NCBI GenBank assembly: GCA_964518335.1
Contig: CAZFDT010000007.1
Location: 1-64,000, forward strand
DNA length: 64,000 nucleotides
DNA from: CAZFDT01 sp964518335
Lineage (GTDB): Bacteria; Planctomycetota; Phycisphaerae; Phycisphaerales; Phycisphaeraceae
Direction: 5' to 3'
Position numbers and translations under genes: made by a program. Below, one piece after another: positions 26,651 to 37,087 of this stretch (positions within the stretch are counted from its first letter, which is position 1; the number at the start of each line of letters is the position of its first letter). The notes below the pieces were generated by a model. The model saw only the letters and a list, made by a program, of their open reading frames with translations. It ran no database searches and was not told the origin of the DNA.

Positions 26651-28863
26651 TTTGCACGCTTGCCAATCTGCGCTTTGACAACCTCAGTCCCCTGTGGGCT
26701 GTAGCAGGTGTGCTGGCAATCGTTATCGTTGCAGTAGCCTACATGGCGATCTGGCGTCGCACGGGGCGGCGACTGACGCTCGTCTTCATGGCGTTGCGTA
26801 TGGCGGCCGTGGTGGCACTGCTCGTGGCGATCACCAAGCCGGCCTGGGAAAGCACGACTCGTCAGGAGCAACGCCCGGTCGTTGCGGTGCTGCTTGACAC
26901 GTCGCAGAGCATGTCCTTGCCTCACGTGTCGGGAAGCGGCATCACGCGCTATGAGCGCCTGCGGCAATGGGTGCTGGCATCATCGTCGGCACGGGAGCTA
27001 TCGCGTCGCTACGCAGTAGCGAAGTTTGATCTTAACGGCACTGCGATCACGACAGACACGATTCCGCAAGAGCCGTTGGCGGAGCGGACCGACCTGGTCC
27101 TGGCATTGCGGGCCGCCGCGGCCAAGCTGCGCGGCCAGCCAGTGGCCGCGGCATTGCTCATCAGTGACGGTCAGGACAATGTAGGACGCGAAAGTTTTCT
27201 GACATTGAGAGACTTGCCATTTGATGTGCATACGATCGGCTATGTCGCGCCCGTGAGCAGCGGTGACGACTTGGCAGATCTGGCACTGAAGAATATCGAT
27301 GCTCCCGCTCGGGCCCGTTTGCACAACACTACGCCAATCCAGGTGCATGTGCAGCGCGATGGGGCGACCCTCTCTACGGCCCTGCTGACGCTGGAGCGCG
27401 GCGGCGAGGTCGTGGCCATGAAACCGATCACGTTTGAAGGAGCGGCCACCGATCACATGGTGACCATTGACTTCACGCCCTCCGAGCCTGGCGATCTCGT
27501 CCTGGCCGCCCGAATCACCACCGAAGTGCGCGAACGCAGCGTGCGGAACAACACCAGGCTCTTTCGAATCAAAGTCGATGCGGATCCGATTCGCGTGCTG
27601 TACATCGAAGGCGTGCTCCGCAACGAGTTCAAGTTCCTGACAGAGCGATTGGGCGACGATCCTGACGTGGATCTCATCAGTTTTGTCAAGGCCGCGACGG
27701 ACACCTCCAGCGGCGAGGCAGCGGTGGCGGATGAACTGGTCACCGACGAGCGCCTCAAGCAAATCGACGTGGTGCTGCTTGGCGACTTCGATTCCCGTAT
27801 GCTCAGTGAAGCGACCTATCGCCGGCTGCGCAGCTGGGTCGAGCTTGGCGGAGCCATGATGGTGCTGGGCGGTTATCACAATCTGGGCAGCGATGGCCTT
27901 GGCGTCACGCCACTGGCAGAGCTGCTGCCGGTTGAGTTGGACCCCGACGGGAGGCAGATCGAGCAGCCTTTCACTTTTGCGCCGACCGACGCGGGGTATC
28001 GTCACCCTGCAGTGTCTCTCAGCGGCCAGCTTCAAGAAGACGCTGCGGCCTGGGCAGACTCCCCGATGCTGCGCGGCTTAGCGGCGACAGGCGATCCTCG
28101 TCCTGCCGCAGTGGTCCTTGCTCGACACAGTCCAACAGGTCAGACGGTGCTTGCCACGCAGCCATTCGGCAGAGGCACGGTGACACTGCTCACCGCTGAC
28201 AGCACGTGGCGATGGTCGCGCCTCTCACGATTGGCCGGTCGGCCCGATACGCTTTATGCGCGTTTCTGGTCGCAGATGATTCGCTGGCTTGCCGGCCGGG
28301 ATGAAGAGGCGTCAGCCACAGGTCTCACGCTGCACACCGACGAGGTGGTGTACCGCCGGGGTCAGACCGTGCGCGTCACGGCACGCGTGGACCCAACGGC
28401 CATCAACAGTGATGCGTCCGTGCCCGATCTGAACGCCCGAGCACCCGACGGGCGGACGCTCAAACTGATGCCTGTGCGCAGCGAGACAGATCCCAACATA
28501 TGGACCGCTCAGTTTCAGCCCGATCGTGGCGGGCGGCACGAGGTCAGCGCCACGCTCGGCATGGACACCCAACTCATCACGCGCGTGGCTGAGCTTGAGG
28601 TTGAAGGTGCAGACCTCGAGCTCGATAACCCATGGCCGGACCCCAGCCGGCTCAGGCAGATCGCCTCCGTGGCCGGCGGAACTTACAGCGATATTGACGA
28701 TGATGCGGCGATCGCAAAGCTGCTCGATGCCCTGCCTGATGAGGCGAAGGTGATATGGAAGACACACTCGCGATCGCTGTGGCACAGCCCGGCATTGTTC
28801 CTGGCGTTTGTCGTCGCGCTCAGCGTGGAGTGGTTTGTGCGACGGCGACACCAGCTCGCGTGA
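26647..28863 (+). CDS. large VWA-domain membrane protein, copy 2
   Basis: A 738-residue protein read from ATG 26647, which overlaps the preceding stop by 4 bases. It has two membrane helices (about 17-36 and 46-63), a VWA domain with D84-x-S86-x-S88 in LDTSQSM, a GATase-1-like region beginning VLYIEGVLRNEFKF, and a short hydrophobic C-terminal helix near 718-732. It is collinear with the 797-residue protein at 16671-19064. Here it precedes the DUF4175-like gene, whereas in the first module it follows it. Confidence 0.85.
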   Translation: MICTLANLRFDNLSPLWAVAGVLAIVIVAVAYMAIWRRTGRRLTLVFMALRMAAVVALLVAITKPAWESTTRQEQRPVVAVLLDTSQSMSLPHVSGSGITRYERLRQWVLASSSARELSRRYAVAKFDLNGTAITTDTIPQEPLAERTDLVLALRAAAAKLRGQPVAAALLISDGQDNVGRESFLTLRDLPFDVHTIGYVAPVSSGDDLADLALKNIDAPARARLHNTTPIQVHVQRDGATLSTALLTLERGGEVVAMKPITFEGAATDHMVTIDFTPSEPGDLVLAARITTEVRERSVRNNTRLFRIKVDADPIRVLYIEGVLRNEFKFLTERLGDDPDVDLISFVKAATDTSSGEAAVADELVTDERLKQIDVVLLGDFDSRMLSEATYRRLRSWVELGGAMMVLGGYHNLGSDGLGVTPLAELLPVELDPDGRQIEQPFTFAPTDAGYRHPAVSLSGQLQEDAAAWADSPMLRGLAATGDPRPAAVVLARHSPTGQTVLATQPFGRGTVTLLTADSTWRWSRLSRLAGRPDTLYARFWSQMIRWLAGRDEEASATGLTLHTDEVVYRRGQTVRVTARVDPTAINSDASVPDLNARAPDGRTLKLMPVRSETDPNIWTAQFQPDRGGRHEVSATLGMDTQLITRVAELEVEGADLELDNPWPDPSRLRQIASVAGGTYSDIDDDAAIAKLLDALPDEAKVIWKTHSRSLWHSPALFLAFVVALSVEWFVRRRHQLA

Positions 28864-28881
28864 GCTTGTAGAGGTACGGAT

Positions 28882-31800
28882 ATGACGCAAGCCTACAGCC
28901 TGATCCTCGGCGCCATCCATGAGACCCGACAGACATGGCGCCTGCGCCGGGCAGTCGAGGGCGTGCTGATTGCAGCCACGACTGCGATGTCGGTGTTGCT
29001 GGCAGCAACGCTGCTTGATCAGGTGCTCGATCCGGGGAAACTGGGCCGTACGGTTCTGGCCTCCATGTTCTGGTGTGCGGCAGCGTACCTGTCTTGGCGG
29101 TACATTGGGCGAGTCGTGGCCCAGCGGCACAGCGATGATTTCTTCGCGGCCCTGCTGGAACAACGCGCGACGGGTCTATCCAATCGTCTCATCAACGCCC
29201 TGCAACTGGGGCGTAACAGCGGTGCGGCGCCACACCTTGTGGAAGCCATCATCAACGACGGAGCGGCGGCGGTTGAGAACATTGAGCCGGGAAGGGTGAC
29301 CGCAACGCAGGTGTTGCCTCGGGCGGCCGTGGCGATGGGGGCCGTGCTTATTGTCGCCATCCTGTACCTGCTTCTGGCAGGAGCAGCCGCGACGACGAGT
29401 CTTGCGCGCGTGATGTTGCCGTTTGCGAACATCGCTCCCTTTACGCAGACGCAAGTGGACATTGTCTTACCGGCGAGCAGTCCAGTGCCGCTGTTGGAAG
29501 GGACGCCCCTGACCATCGAAGTACAACTGAAAGGACGAGAGACGGACGCCGCTGAGTTAATCTGGAAAGACCAGGTGGGCATCCAGCGTGTGATCGCCAT
29601 GCGGCGTGCCGATGGCGGCCTCTTCACGCACACGTTCGAGTCCGTGTCTGCGCCAGGCAGCTTTTTCGTGCGGGCAGGCGACGGACGCAGCGACGATATT
29701 GCCGTGCACGTCATTTCGCGGCCGCGCATCGCCGAGTTGCAGGCGTCGATTAAACCACCGGCCTATACCGGTCGCGATGCCCATCACGTCGAACGCTTCG
29801 ATGGACACATTGTCGCGTTGCCTCGCAGCACGGCCGTGCTGACCATTCGCACGACGAAGCCACTGCGGTCGCTGACGCTTACCGGCATGGACCAGACCGT
29901 CGATTTCCATACCGAGGGTGATGACACGACGTGGATCGGCATGCTCGCGGTCGAGCGCAACGACACGTATCGTATTCAACTCCGTGACCGTGAAGGTTAC
30001 GAAGTAGAGGATCCAGCCACTTACACCATCTCGCTCCAGCGCGATGCATCACCGACAGTTGCCATCACACAACCGGGCCGAGACGTGCAGGTTCGGCCCG
30101 GTGAATCGCTCCTCGTGCAGGTCATGGCGCAAGACGACCTGGGGGTGGCAGAGGTTCGCCTCCTTGGGCAGTATTCCGCTTCCAGCGATGCGCCGCGCCC
30201 ACTGGCTGAATGGCGCCACGAGACACGCGGCATGCAGCGCGTAACGCATGGGTTCACTGCGACGGTGGAGGAATTGGGGCTCATGCCAGGCGATCGGTTT
30301 GAATACTGGGCCCAGGTGATGGATCACCTCGACGTGCCGGGCGCCAATCGCGCCGAATCGCGGCGATACAACATTGTGGTGGTTTCACCGCAGACCGCCG
30401 ACCAGATGATGGCCATGCAGCTTGCCGACTACGCGAAAGTGATTGAGCAGTTGATCAAGGCCCAACGTCAGAATCGCGCTGAAACCGCCGATCTCAAGCC
30501 TGCCGTTGGCTTGATCCAGCGACAGGCATCGATCCGCGATCAGACGCTCAAGCTCACTGAACTGATGCGACGCAACGCCTTTCCCGCGCGAACCATGATC
30601 GATGAACTTGAGGCCCTTGGGAGTGGCGCCATGGCCCAGGTCATTACCGGCTTGGAGGGCTATCGCGATGCCATGGCCCTGGATGACGGGAAGCGGCTCA
30701 CTGTCGCCACTTTGCCCGTGCAGGACCATATCGTCACTTCGTTGGAGGACATTCTCGAACGGCTTCATCGTGGCGACCAGGTGCGAAAGACGCTTAAGAA
30801 GATCGAGAGGAACGATCCCGTCGCTCACCGCCAGACTCTCGCCATCGCCGCCAAGCTCGCGGCGGATCTGGATTCCTTCCTCACCGACATGAAGCAGTTC
30901 GACGACCATTTCGACAAGATGGCCAAACGGCGCGACAACGACGTGACCGGCGCCGATCTCGATGCCCTGACGCCAGTCGAGCACAGGCTGGATCGTTGGG
31001 GCAAATGGGCCAAGGACACCGTGGATGAGATTCTCAAGCTGCCCGAAGGATTCGTCAAAGACTCGATGCTGGCGGAAAACGTGAGCACGATCTTTGAGGA
31101 GATTGAAAAGAAACAGCGTGCTCCGACCACGGAGATCGCCACACCGATCGAGGAAGGGATTAAAGCCTTGGCCACAGAAGTGGCGGAAGATCTGGAGATG
31201 TGGATGCCTGACGCCGGGGACAGCGTCAAGTGGACGATGGAGGACCCCATCGAAGGCCGCTTTGAGGTTCCTGAATTCACGCTGCCAGACAGTCTGCAGG
31301 ATATGGTGGGGGATCTGATCGAGGACATGGCCGAATTTGACGAAGAAGCCGATGACGTGACTGGCGGATGGGGTGGAAACATGCAGGTGGGCTGGGATAT
31401 TGCGGACGGGCCAATCAGTTCGTTCGCGGCATTGGGCAAGACCGGCAACCAGCTTCCCAATGACAGTGAAATGGGTGGTCGCAGCGGTGCGGGGCGGCGA
31501 GGCAAGTCATCGGGTCAGATGGTCGGCGCTGAATCGTCGGCAATGGAAGGCCGCCCCACGCCCGCACGACTGACGAATGAACCCTACGAGGAAGGCCAGG
31601 TACACAGCAGCAAACAGCTCGATCCCCGCGGCGCCACGGGCGGCGGTCGCAAGACCGGCGGCGGCACGCGCGGCCTTCAGGGCGGCACACCGCCCGATCT
31701 TGTCAAGGATATGCATCGTCTCGCCGACAAACAGAAGCTCCTCCGCGAGCAGAGTCAGCGAGTGGCACGCCAGCTCGACTTTGGTGGCCGATCCATCGAC

Positions 31801-32079
31801 CGCATCGATCAGGCCGCTGCCTTGATGCAGGATGCCGAACATGCCCTGCGCGACCTGCGTTACGACGATGCCGCGCGGTTGCGCAAGGCATCGCTCGCCG
31901 AGTTACGGGCCGCCGCCGGCCAGATCGACCAAAGCGTGTCACTGTCGCTTCAGAAGGCTCGTGACCTTCCATCGGACATGCGCGAGCAGATCATCAGCGG
32001 CAGCCGGCAGGCCATGCCCGAAGGATACGAGGAGATGGTGGGTGAATACTTCAAAGCCCTGGCGGGAGCTTCCGACTGA
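28882..32079 (+). CDS. DUF4175-like membrane protein, copy 2
   Basis: A 1065-residue protein with three N-terminal membrane helices (about 27-46, 55-72, 147-168), followed by beta-rich domains (about 185-500) that start with a segment similar to copy 1 (RVMLPFANIAPFTQTQVDI against RVLRPTAPIPPVSHVRI). The central part, from about 510 to 830, is strongly helical and charged. The late region (about 830-940) is Gly/Ser-rich, and the C-terminus (LPSDMREQIISG to YFKALAG) matches the end of copy 1. It lacks the jelly-roll-like insertion and the Gln-rich tail of copy 1. It shares one base (32079) with the start of the next gene. Confidence 0.78.
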   Translation: MTQAYSLILGAIHETRQTWRLRRAVEGVLIAATTAMSVLLAATLLDQVLDPGKLGRTVLASMFWCAAAYLSWRYIGRVVAQRHSDDFFAALLEQRATGLSNRLINALQLGRNSGAAPHLVEAIINDGAAAVENIEPGRVTATQVLPRAAVAMGAVLIVAILYLLLAGAAATTSLARVMLPFANIAPFTQTQVDIVLPASSPVPLLEGTPLTIEVQLKGRETDAAELIWKDQVGIQRVIAMRRADGGLFTHTFESVSAPGSFFVRAGDGRSDDIAVHVISRPRIAELQASIKPPAYTGRDAHHVERFDGHIVALPRSTAVLTIRTTKPLRSLTLTGMDQTVDFHTEGDDTTWIGMLAVERNDTYRIQLRDREGYEVEDPATYTISLQRDASPTVAITQPGRDVQVRPGESLLVQVMAQDDLGVAEVRLLGQYSASSDAPRPLAEWRHETRGMQRVTHGFTATVEELGLMPGDRFEYWAQVMDHLDVPGANRAESRRYNIVVVSPQTADQMMAMQLADYAKVIEQLIKAQRQNRAETADLKPAVGLIQRQASIRDQTLKLTELMRRNAFPARTMIDELEALGSGAMAQVITGLEGYRDAMALDDGKRLTVATLPVQDHIVTSLEDILERLHRGDQVRKTLKKIERNDPVAHRQTLAIAAKLAADLDSFLTDMKQFDDHFDKMAKRRDNDVTGADLDALTPVEHRLDRWGKWAKDTVDEILKLPEGFVKDSMLAENVSTIFEEIEKKQRAPTTEIATPIEEGIKALATEVAEDLEMWMPDAGDSVKWTMEDPIEGRFEVPEFTLPDSLQDMVGDLIEDMAEFDEEADDVTGGWGGNMQVGWDIADGPISSFAALGKTGNQLPNDSEMGGRSGAGRRGKSSGQMVGAESSAMEGRPTPARLTNEPYEEGQVHSSKQLDPRGATGGGRKTGGGTRGLQGGTPPDLVKDMHRLADKQKLLREQSQRVARQLDFGGRSIDRIDQAAALMQDAEHALRDLRYDDAARLRKASLAELRAAAGQIDQSVSLSLQKARDLPSDMREQIISGSRQAMPEGYEEMVGEYFKALAGASD

Positions 32080-34256
32080 TGCGTGACGCTGTCCGATGTT
32101 TGATCGTTGCATGTGCGCCGGCGTGTTGCAGCGTTGCCGACGCCAACGTGCCCTGGCATGCGGGTGGGTGGTTACACCGGGCGCTGGTCGAGGTGACCGG
32201 GGAAGGTTCAGCGGGTGTAGATGTCGCCGCCGTGCATGTGATTCACTGTGGCTTGGCATTGGCGACCGCGAACGACCTGCGCATTTTCGACGCTCATGGA
32301 CGGCCCGTGCCATACGAAGTGGCGTATCACCATCCCAAGCGAGACTCTCTCATCCTGCTGCGAGCCCAAGGCAAAGGGGAACGGTTCGCCATCTATTTTG
32401 GCAAACCTGATGCGACAGTGGACGGCATGAGAGCGATTCGTGCCGAGCAAGTCGGTGGCGGACCGCCGACCCCCGGCCCTGCCGCACAAGGCTGGACACC
32501 CAGAGCCGGCCTCGTCCTTACCACCCTCCGCCGTCCCCGAGAGACACCTAACCCTCTCGGAGTCGCCGATATGCAGGCACTTATCGACTCATCCCCCGGA
32601 CTCGACGGAGCGAGTCTCGTCAAAACCATCAGTCACGGTCTCAATCCGTTCGGCGACAGCGACTACTACATCAGTGCCTATCGCGGATGGCTGCAGTTGC
32701 CCGCGCAGGGCACATGGAGCTTCTGCACAGCATCCAATGAGGCCAGTTTCAGCTTCATCGACGGCCGCGAACTGGTGCATTGGCCCGGCCGCCATACCGA
32801 GCAACGGGGCAAGTATGGCGAAAAAGCCGCGACACACACGCTGCAGGCCAGCCTTCACTACGTCGAGTACTACCATGAAGAGGTCCTTCTGTACCAGACC
32901 GCATTCCTTGGCTGGAAACCGCCAGGTAGCGAGCGCCACGACGCCATTCCCGCGCGCGCATGGCCGCAGCCGCACCAGGGAGAGGTGATCGGCTACGAGG
33001 ATGCCCCCGGCGATGCATCTGTCATGCCCCTGATCCTGCTTGCCGACAGCCTCTGGCCCCAGATGCGTTCGATGGGGCAATACACCAGATACGCCTTAAG
33101 CCCCCGGCTCGTCGCGCCGGCAAACTGGACGAAGTTCGAGTGGGACATGGGCGATGGCGCCACAAGTACGGCCGCGTCCCTGTCGCACGTCTATCTCCGC
33201 AGCGGCGACTACATCGTGACATTGCGGGCGACGCGAGATGATGGTCGCGTGGTGACTCGATCCTGGCCGCTCACGGCGTTCCCCATCGAGCATGACCAGC
33301 TGCCATTTCGTGTCGGCGATCCTGCGGAGTATCACCACGCGCTGGCCGCCCGTGACATTGATCGCATGGCGACCGACGATCTGGCGGAGCTGGCGTGGTT
33401 TCATCGCGAGTTTGGCGATGCTGCGCGAGTTCGGGCCATCGCTGAATCGGCTTTGTCCAGAGCAGAGAACGGGCACGCGCGACACGCCGAATTGCATCTG
33501 CTGGCCATCGGAGATGCTGGTACGTTCGAGCAATGCTGGTCGGCGCCGATCGATAACGACACGGCACGCAACGCCGCGAAGCAACATCTTCAGGATGTGC
33601 TGGCAGTCGGGCCTGAGGTGCGCATGCAACTCAACGCATTGGGCAGACTGATCCGCCTTGATGGCATCGAAAGTACGAACCTGCAGGCAGCGTTGCAGTG
33701 GTTCGATAAGGCCGATGCTCTGATGATGCGGCTTCGCGCATCCAGTCTGATGGTCGCGGCCTACCGCGAGTGCGTGACAGCGATGGGCGATGCTTATTTG
33801 TTTGCCGGAGATCGCGAGAAAGCGCGGACACGTTATACCCAGGCCGAGGAACTCAATCAGCCCGTGGTTCCGCCCAGTGTTCGTGCCGCCAGGACGGGCG
33901 CATTTCCCGAAATCCTGCAGCAGACCTTTGCCGACAGGAATTGGGCTGCGGCTCAGGCGGCGATCGATGAATGGCAGGAGCATTTTCCGGCAGACATGGT
34001 CGGCGGTGCACCTCTGTTCTATCGCGGGAAACTGGCCATGCTGCGGAAGCAGCCTCTAGCTGCGGTGCGTATCCTGCAAGTGGCGGCCCGGGCGGGACGT
34101 GGCAGTGAGTTCGAGGCCGAGGCCAGAGTCCTCCTTGCACACGCCTATCGACAGACTGGGGACGATGAGGCGTACCGCCGCACGCTCCGAACGCTGATCG
34201 ATTCCGGGCTCAGCGGCCAGTGGCGAGATCAGGCGCTGAGAGAGTTGAAGGAGTAG
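32079..34256 (+). CDS. secreted PA14-like/PKD protein with helical-repeat C-terminus
   Basis: A 725-residue protein with a short signal-peptide-like start and a beta-rich N-terminal domain. Residues about 185-290 (RGWLQLPAQGTWSFCTASNE, DGRELVHWPG) look like a PA14 domain, a sugar-binding fold. A PKD domain follows around 350-400 with WDMGDGATS and HVYLRSGDYIVTL. The second half is helical with TPR-like periodicity. This arrangement suggests an extracytoplasmic structural or glycan-interacting protein. Its ATG overlaps the last base of the DUF4175-like gene, so it belongs to the second module. There is no counterpart in the first module. Confidence 0.75.
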   Translation: MRDAVRCLIVACAPACCSVADANVPWHAGGWLHRALVEVTGEGSAGVDVAAVHVIHCGLALATANDLRIFDAHGRPVPYEVAYHHPKRDSLILLRAQGKGERFAIYFGKPDATVDGMRAIRAEQVGGGPPTPGPAAQGWTPRAGLVLTTLRRPRETPNPLGVADMQALIDSSPGLDGASLVKTISHGLNPFGDSDYYISAYRGWLQLPAQGTWSFCTASNEASFSFIDGRELVHWPGRHTEQRGKYGEKAATHTLQASLHYVEYYHEEVLLYQTAFLGWKPPGSERHDAIPARAWPQPHQGEVIGYEDAPGDASVMPLILLADSLWPQMRSMGQYTRYALSPRLVAPANWTKFEWDMGDGATSTAASLSHVYLRSGDYIVTLRATRDDGRVVTRSWPLTAFPIEHDQLPFRVGDPAEYHHALAARDIDRMATDDLAELAWFHREFGDAARVRAIAESALSRAENGHARHAELHLLAIGDAGTFEQCWSAPIDNDTARNAAKQHLQDVLAVGPEVRMQLNALGRLIRLDGIESTNLQAALQWFDKADALMMRLRASSLMVAAYRECVTAMGDAYLFAGDREKARTRYTQAEELNQPVVPPSVRAARTGAFPEILQQTFADRNWAAAQAAIDEWQEHFPADMVGGAPLFYRGKLAMLRKQPLAAVRILQVAARAGRGSEFEAEARVLLAHAYRQTGDDEAYRRTLRTLIDSGLSGQWRDQALRELKE

Positions 34257-34262
34257 TTGAGT

Positions 34263-35156
34263 ATGCATGCCACTGGAGGTCTGCTCTGCCTATGTACGTG
34301 GATCATGGCGTCCGTGGTTCATGCGCAACAGCCGGATGGCGGGACGATGCTGCCGGCTGGCAAGACCTACGTCGGCGAGTATCCCGCACATGCCGTCAAC
34401 CTGCTTCCCAATGGCGACCTCGATGAACCCAACGACGCGGGTGACGGTCCTGCTCACTGGCAGTCTCCGGATGCATTGGTTGTTCACTGGATCCAAGAGG
34501 AAGGCCGCGGCCGTGTGATCACGATCGATACCGATGTCTATCAGCGACAGGCATATGACTGGTGGATCGAGCGTTACCTGCGAGGTGCTGCACTGGACTA
34601 TGCCCCCAAGCGCCGACCCACGAGTGGCGCCAAATACGACACCATCGCGGGACTCGATGGCGGGTTCTACTGGTCTGATCCCATCGCCGTCAAAGCGGGC
34701 GGCGCCTATCGCGTCTATGTCGATGCCAAAGGGCCAAAGGCGAAAGTGTTCATTCGCGGATACGTGAATGAACCGACCGTCAGTTTCGGCGACGAGGCGC
34801 CGGCAGTTCAACAGATCTTTCGTCAGGCTCGAGGCGAACCTGATAAGGATGCCGACGGACGCCCCGTCCGATACCGCCTGCGCTACAGTTACACGACCTG
34901 GTTCGCGGTGGGTGGCAGCGACGAATGGACCACCTACACCCACTTTCAGCCCCGCCATCCCAACAACCGTGAGATCACCGAGGACGTGCGATGGATTCGC
35001 ATCATGCTCTATCCCTACTGGCCTCCTGCCACGTACCAGTTCGACAACATCCGTGTCGTAGAAGTGTCGCCTGAAGAGGACCGCTCGCGCGGGAACATTC
35101 GTCCGCTCGAAGGCGGCGACAAGGCCGATCTGGAAGAGGGGAAGACCATACGCTAA
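34263..35156 (+). CDS. secreted beta-sandwich protein of unknown function
   Basis: A 297-residue protein with a signal peptide (hydrophobic about 7-19, VHAQQ junction). Residues about 45-265 begin with NLLPNGDLDEP, a common opening of galactose-binding/CBM-like jelly-roll domains, and end with a typical YQFDNIRVVEV strand that closes such domains. It is probably a carbohydrate-binding-like module without catalytic function. It lies 6 bases after the PA14/PKD gene and is the last gene of the array that began at 8755. Confidence 0.7.
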   Translation: MHATGGLLCLCTWIMASVVHAQQPDGGTMLPAGKTYVGEYPAHAVNLLPNGDLDEPNDAGDGPAHWQSPDALVVHWIQEEGRGRVITIDTDVYQRQAYDWWIERYLRGAALDYAPKRRPTSGAKYDTIAGLDGGFYWSDPIAVKAGGAYRVYVDAKGPKAKVFIRGYVNEPTVSFGDEAPAVQQIFRQARGEPDKDADGRPVRYRLRYSYTTWFAVGGSDEWTTYTHFQPRHPNNREITEDVRWIRIMLYPYWPPATYQFDNIRVVEVSPEEDRSRGNIRPLEGGDKADLEEGKTIR

Positions 35157-35202
35157 TCGCACCGCCTGGGCCCGAGGCTGCAATAGCACGGCTAAATACT
35201 GC

Positions 35203-35251
35203 TGAGCAACAATGAGCAACTGTTGCGTTCTCGGCCCGGTCACGGTAACAT
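35203..35251 (+). promoter_or_regulatory. candidate promoter with TGAGCAAC direct repeat
   Basis: TTGCGT (35223-35228) and TAACAT (35246-35251) are spaced by 17 bases, a passable sigma-70-type pair upstream of the esterase gene. Immediately before it, TGAGCAAC occurs twice in phase (35203-35210 and 35213-35220, one helical turn apart) and then reads into GTTGC, a half-inverted copy, which is operator-like. The match to consensus is weak, so this is a suggestion only. Confidence 0.3.
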
Positions 35252-35330
35252 GCAAGAGTGGCGGTACGGATCTGCCGTGATCGCTGTTGCGAGGCTGACA
35301 CACTCTTCCCGGTGACGAAAGGACAAGGTG

Positions 35331-36833
35331 ATGGTTGCTCCACCCTTCTTTTCGTGGCGAATTCAATGTGTACTCATCGCACTTCTGTTGGCTGTGAACT
35401 GCTATGCCGCCAACCCAAACGAGTTCCTCGTTCTCAACTACGACAGATACAACAATGACACGGCGGATATGACCGGTCGCCTGTTCGTACCCACAAACTA
35501 CGACTCCAGCAAGAGCTATCCCCTGGTGGTCTTTTACCACGGTGCGGGCGAGACCGGCTACGACAACACCTCGCAGGTCAACAGCAACATCAACAACCTG
35601 CTCGCCGCCGCCAAGAACCGCGATTTTTTCCTGTACGCGCCGCAGGCGCCTAGTTGGTGGAGCCTGGCAAGTGTGGATGTCACGATGCGTATGACCACGC
35701 GGATTCAGCGGGACTACAACATCGACACGTCGCGGACTTACGTGACCGGGCTATCGATGGGCGGCGGTGGCACGTGGTACGCCATCGGACACTACGGCGA
35801 GGCGTTCGCGGCCGCCGTCCCGATCTGCGGCGTGGCCGACTCCGTGCATCTGACCCAGAACATGCCGGGCAAGCCCATCTGGGCTTATCATGCGGTCAAC
35901 GACGGTACCGTCTCCGTCGCAGCTTCGCGCAACAAGGTCAATGCCATCCGCGCCGCCGACGGCAAGTCGTCTCTGACCTTCCCACTCAATAACAACCCGA
36001 GCAATCCCTACTACAACACCGGCTCGCCTTACTACTCCGACGGCTCCACGTTCTATCAGGAAAACAACCTCCGCTACACCGAGTACAGCAGCGGCGGCCA
36101 CGGCATCTGGGGGCGCGTCTATAACGAACAGCCCATGTACGATTGGTTGTTCAGCCACACGCACATGGCCACGAAGCCCCAACTCGGTGAGCAACTCCTC
36201 TTCGATTTCGGCGCCACCACCCACACCACCGCCGACAGCCAGGGACGACTGTGGAACAGCACCGAGTTCGGCACCGAGCGAACCAGCGAATCGGCGATCG
36301 CCTTCGCCATGACCAGCGAGGGCCGACGGACCCCCGTCAACATTTACGTCAGCGACACTTTCGCCCACGGGGCAACCAATGACGGCGCCACCACCAACGC
36401 CATGTTCGATCCCAACATCGCCATGGACTCGTGGATAACCGGGTCCTTCACCAACAACGCGCTGGCTCAGAATGAGCCGGGCATCATCGTGATCGAGGGG
36501 CTCACGCCGCAAGACGAATATCGCATCGAGCTCTTCGCGTCCATCCTCAACGACGACGGTGGAAGGGGCCGCATGACGCGCTATGCCATCGGCGACGAGT
36601 ACCGCGACCTCAACGTCGCCTTCAACCTGAATGATCTTGCCGTCTTCGAAAGTGTGTTTGCCGACCTTTACGGCAATATCACTCTGAAGGTGACCGCAGC
36701 AGCCGGAACGACCTCGCGCCAGGCCCACCTGGGAGCCATGATGATCATGGCCGTCCCAGAGCCTGCGTCGCTCATGCTGCTGGTCCTGGGTCTCCATGCA
36801 GTCCTACGGCGTCACGGCCATCGGCGCAGGTAA
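35331..36833 (+). CDS. PEP-CTERM-anchored esterase (PHB-depolymerase-like)
   Basis: A 500-residue exported protein with ribosome-binding site AAAGGACAAGG just before the ATG at 35331 (the in-frame GTG at 35328 is the codon before it). A signal peptide covers about 10-27. Residues 45-290 are an alpha/beta hydrolase of the LpqC/PHB-depolymerase esterase type: FYHGAG near 68-73, nucleophile Ser142 in GLSMGG, candidate acid Asp191 in VNDGT, and a late His in SGGHGIW. A beta-rich domain follows (about 290-470), and the C-terminus carries a PEP-CTERM sorting signal, VPEPASLMLLVLGL and then an Arg-rich tail. The likely role is hydrolysis of extracellular esters, possibly acetylated or feruloylated polysaccharides. 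No exosortase gene lies in this window. Confidence 0.85.
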   Translation: MVAPPFFSWRIQCVLIALLLAVNCYAANPNEFLVLNYDRYNNDTADMTGRLFVPTNYDSSKSYPLVVFYHGAGETGYDNTSQVNSNINNLLAAAKNRDFFLYAPQAPSWWSLASVDVTMRMTTRIQRDYNIDTSRTYVTGLSMGGGGTWYAIGHYGEAFAAAVPICGVADSVHLTQNMPGKPIWAYHAVNDGTVSVAASRNKVNAIRAADGKSSLTFPLNNNPSNPYYNTGSPYYSDGSTFYQENNLRYTEYSSGGHGIWGRVYNEQPMYDWLFSHTHMATKPQLGEQLLFDFGATTHTTADSQGRLWNSTEFGTERTSESAIAFAMTSEGRRTPVNIYVSDTFAHGATNDGATTNAMFDPNIAMDSWITGSFTNNALAQNEPGIIVIEGLTPQDEYRIELFASILNDDGGRGRMTRYAIGDEYRDLNVAFNLNDLAVFESVFADLYGNITLKVTAAAGTTSRQAHLGAMMIMAVPEPASLMLLVLGLHAVLRRHGHRRR

Positions 36834-37087
36834 ACACCTGCGCCATCCGCCCCACCTCGACCCTGACCGGCATGGCGGCAGCGCATAGTGCAACTCCTGC
36901 TACCGTGTACCAACCATCGGTCATATGATCGAGTCCGTGTGACACTGACTCAAGCCCACCTCTGTGGCGGGCCAGGGGATGGCATGGCGTGACGTGGGCA
37001 CAAGCCGATGATAGAAAGCCTTCTCCGCGATGCGAAGCGACCCCGCCAGCCAACGCCCGCATCTCGATTTCAGCATGGGAGCACGAC
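36834..37087. other. intergenic, nothing recognised
   Basis: About 250 bases between the PEP-CTERM esterase and the acetolactate decarboxylase. I see no convincing promoter hexamer pair, terminator hairpin or RNA. Near the end, GGGAG at 37078-37082 provides the ribosome-binding site for the ATG at 37088. Confidence 0.4.
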
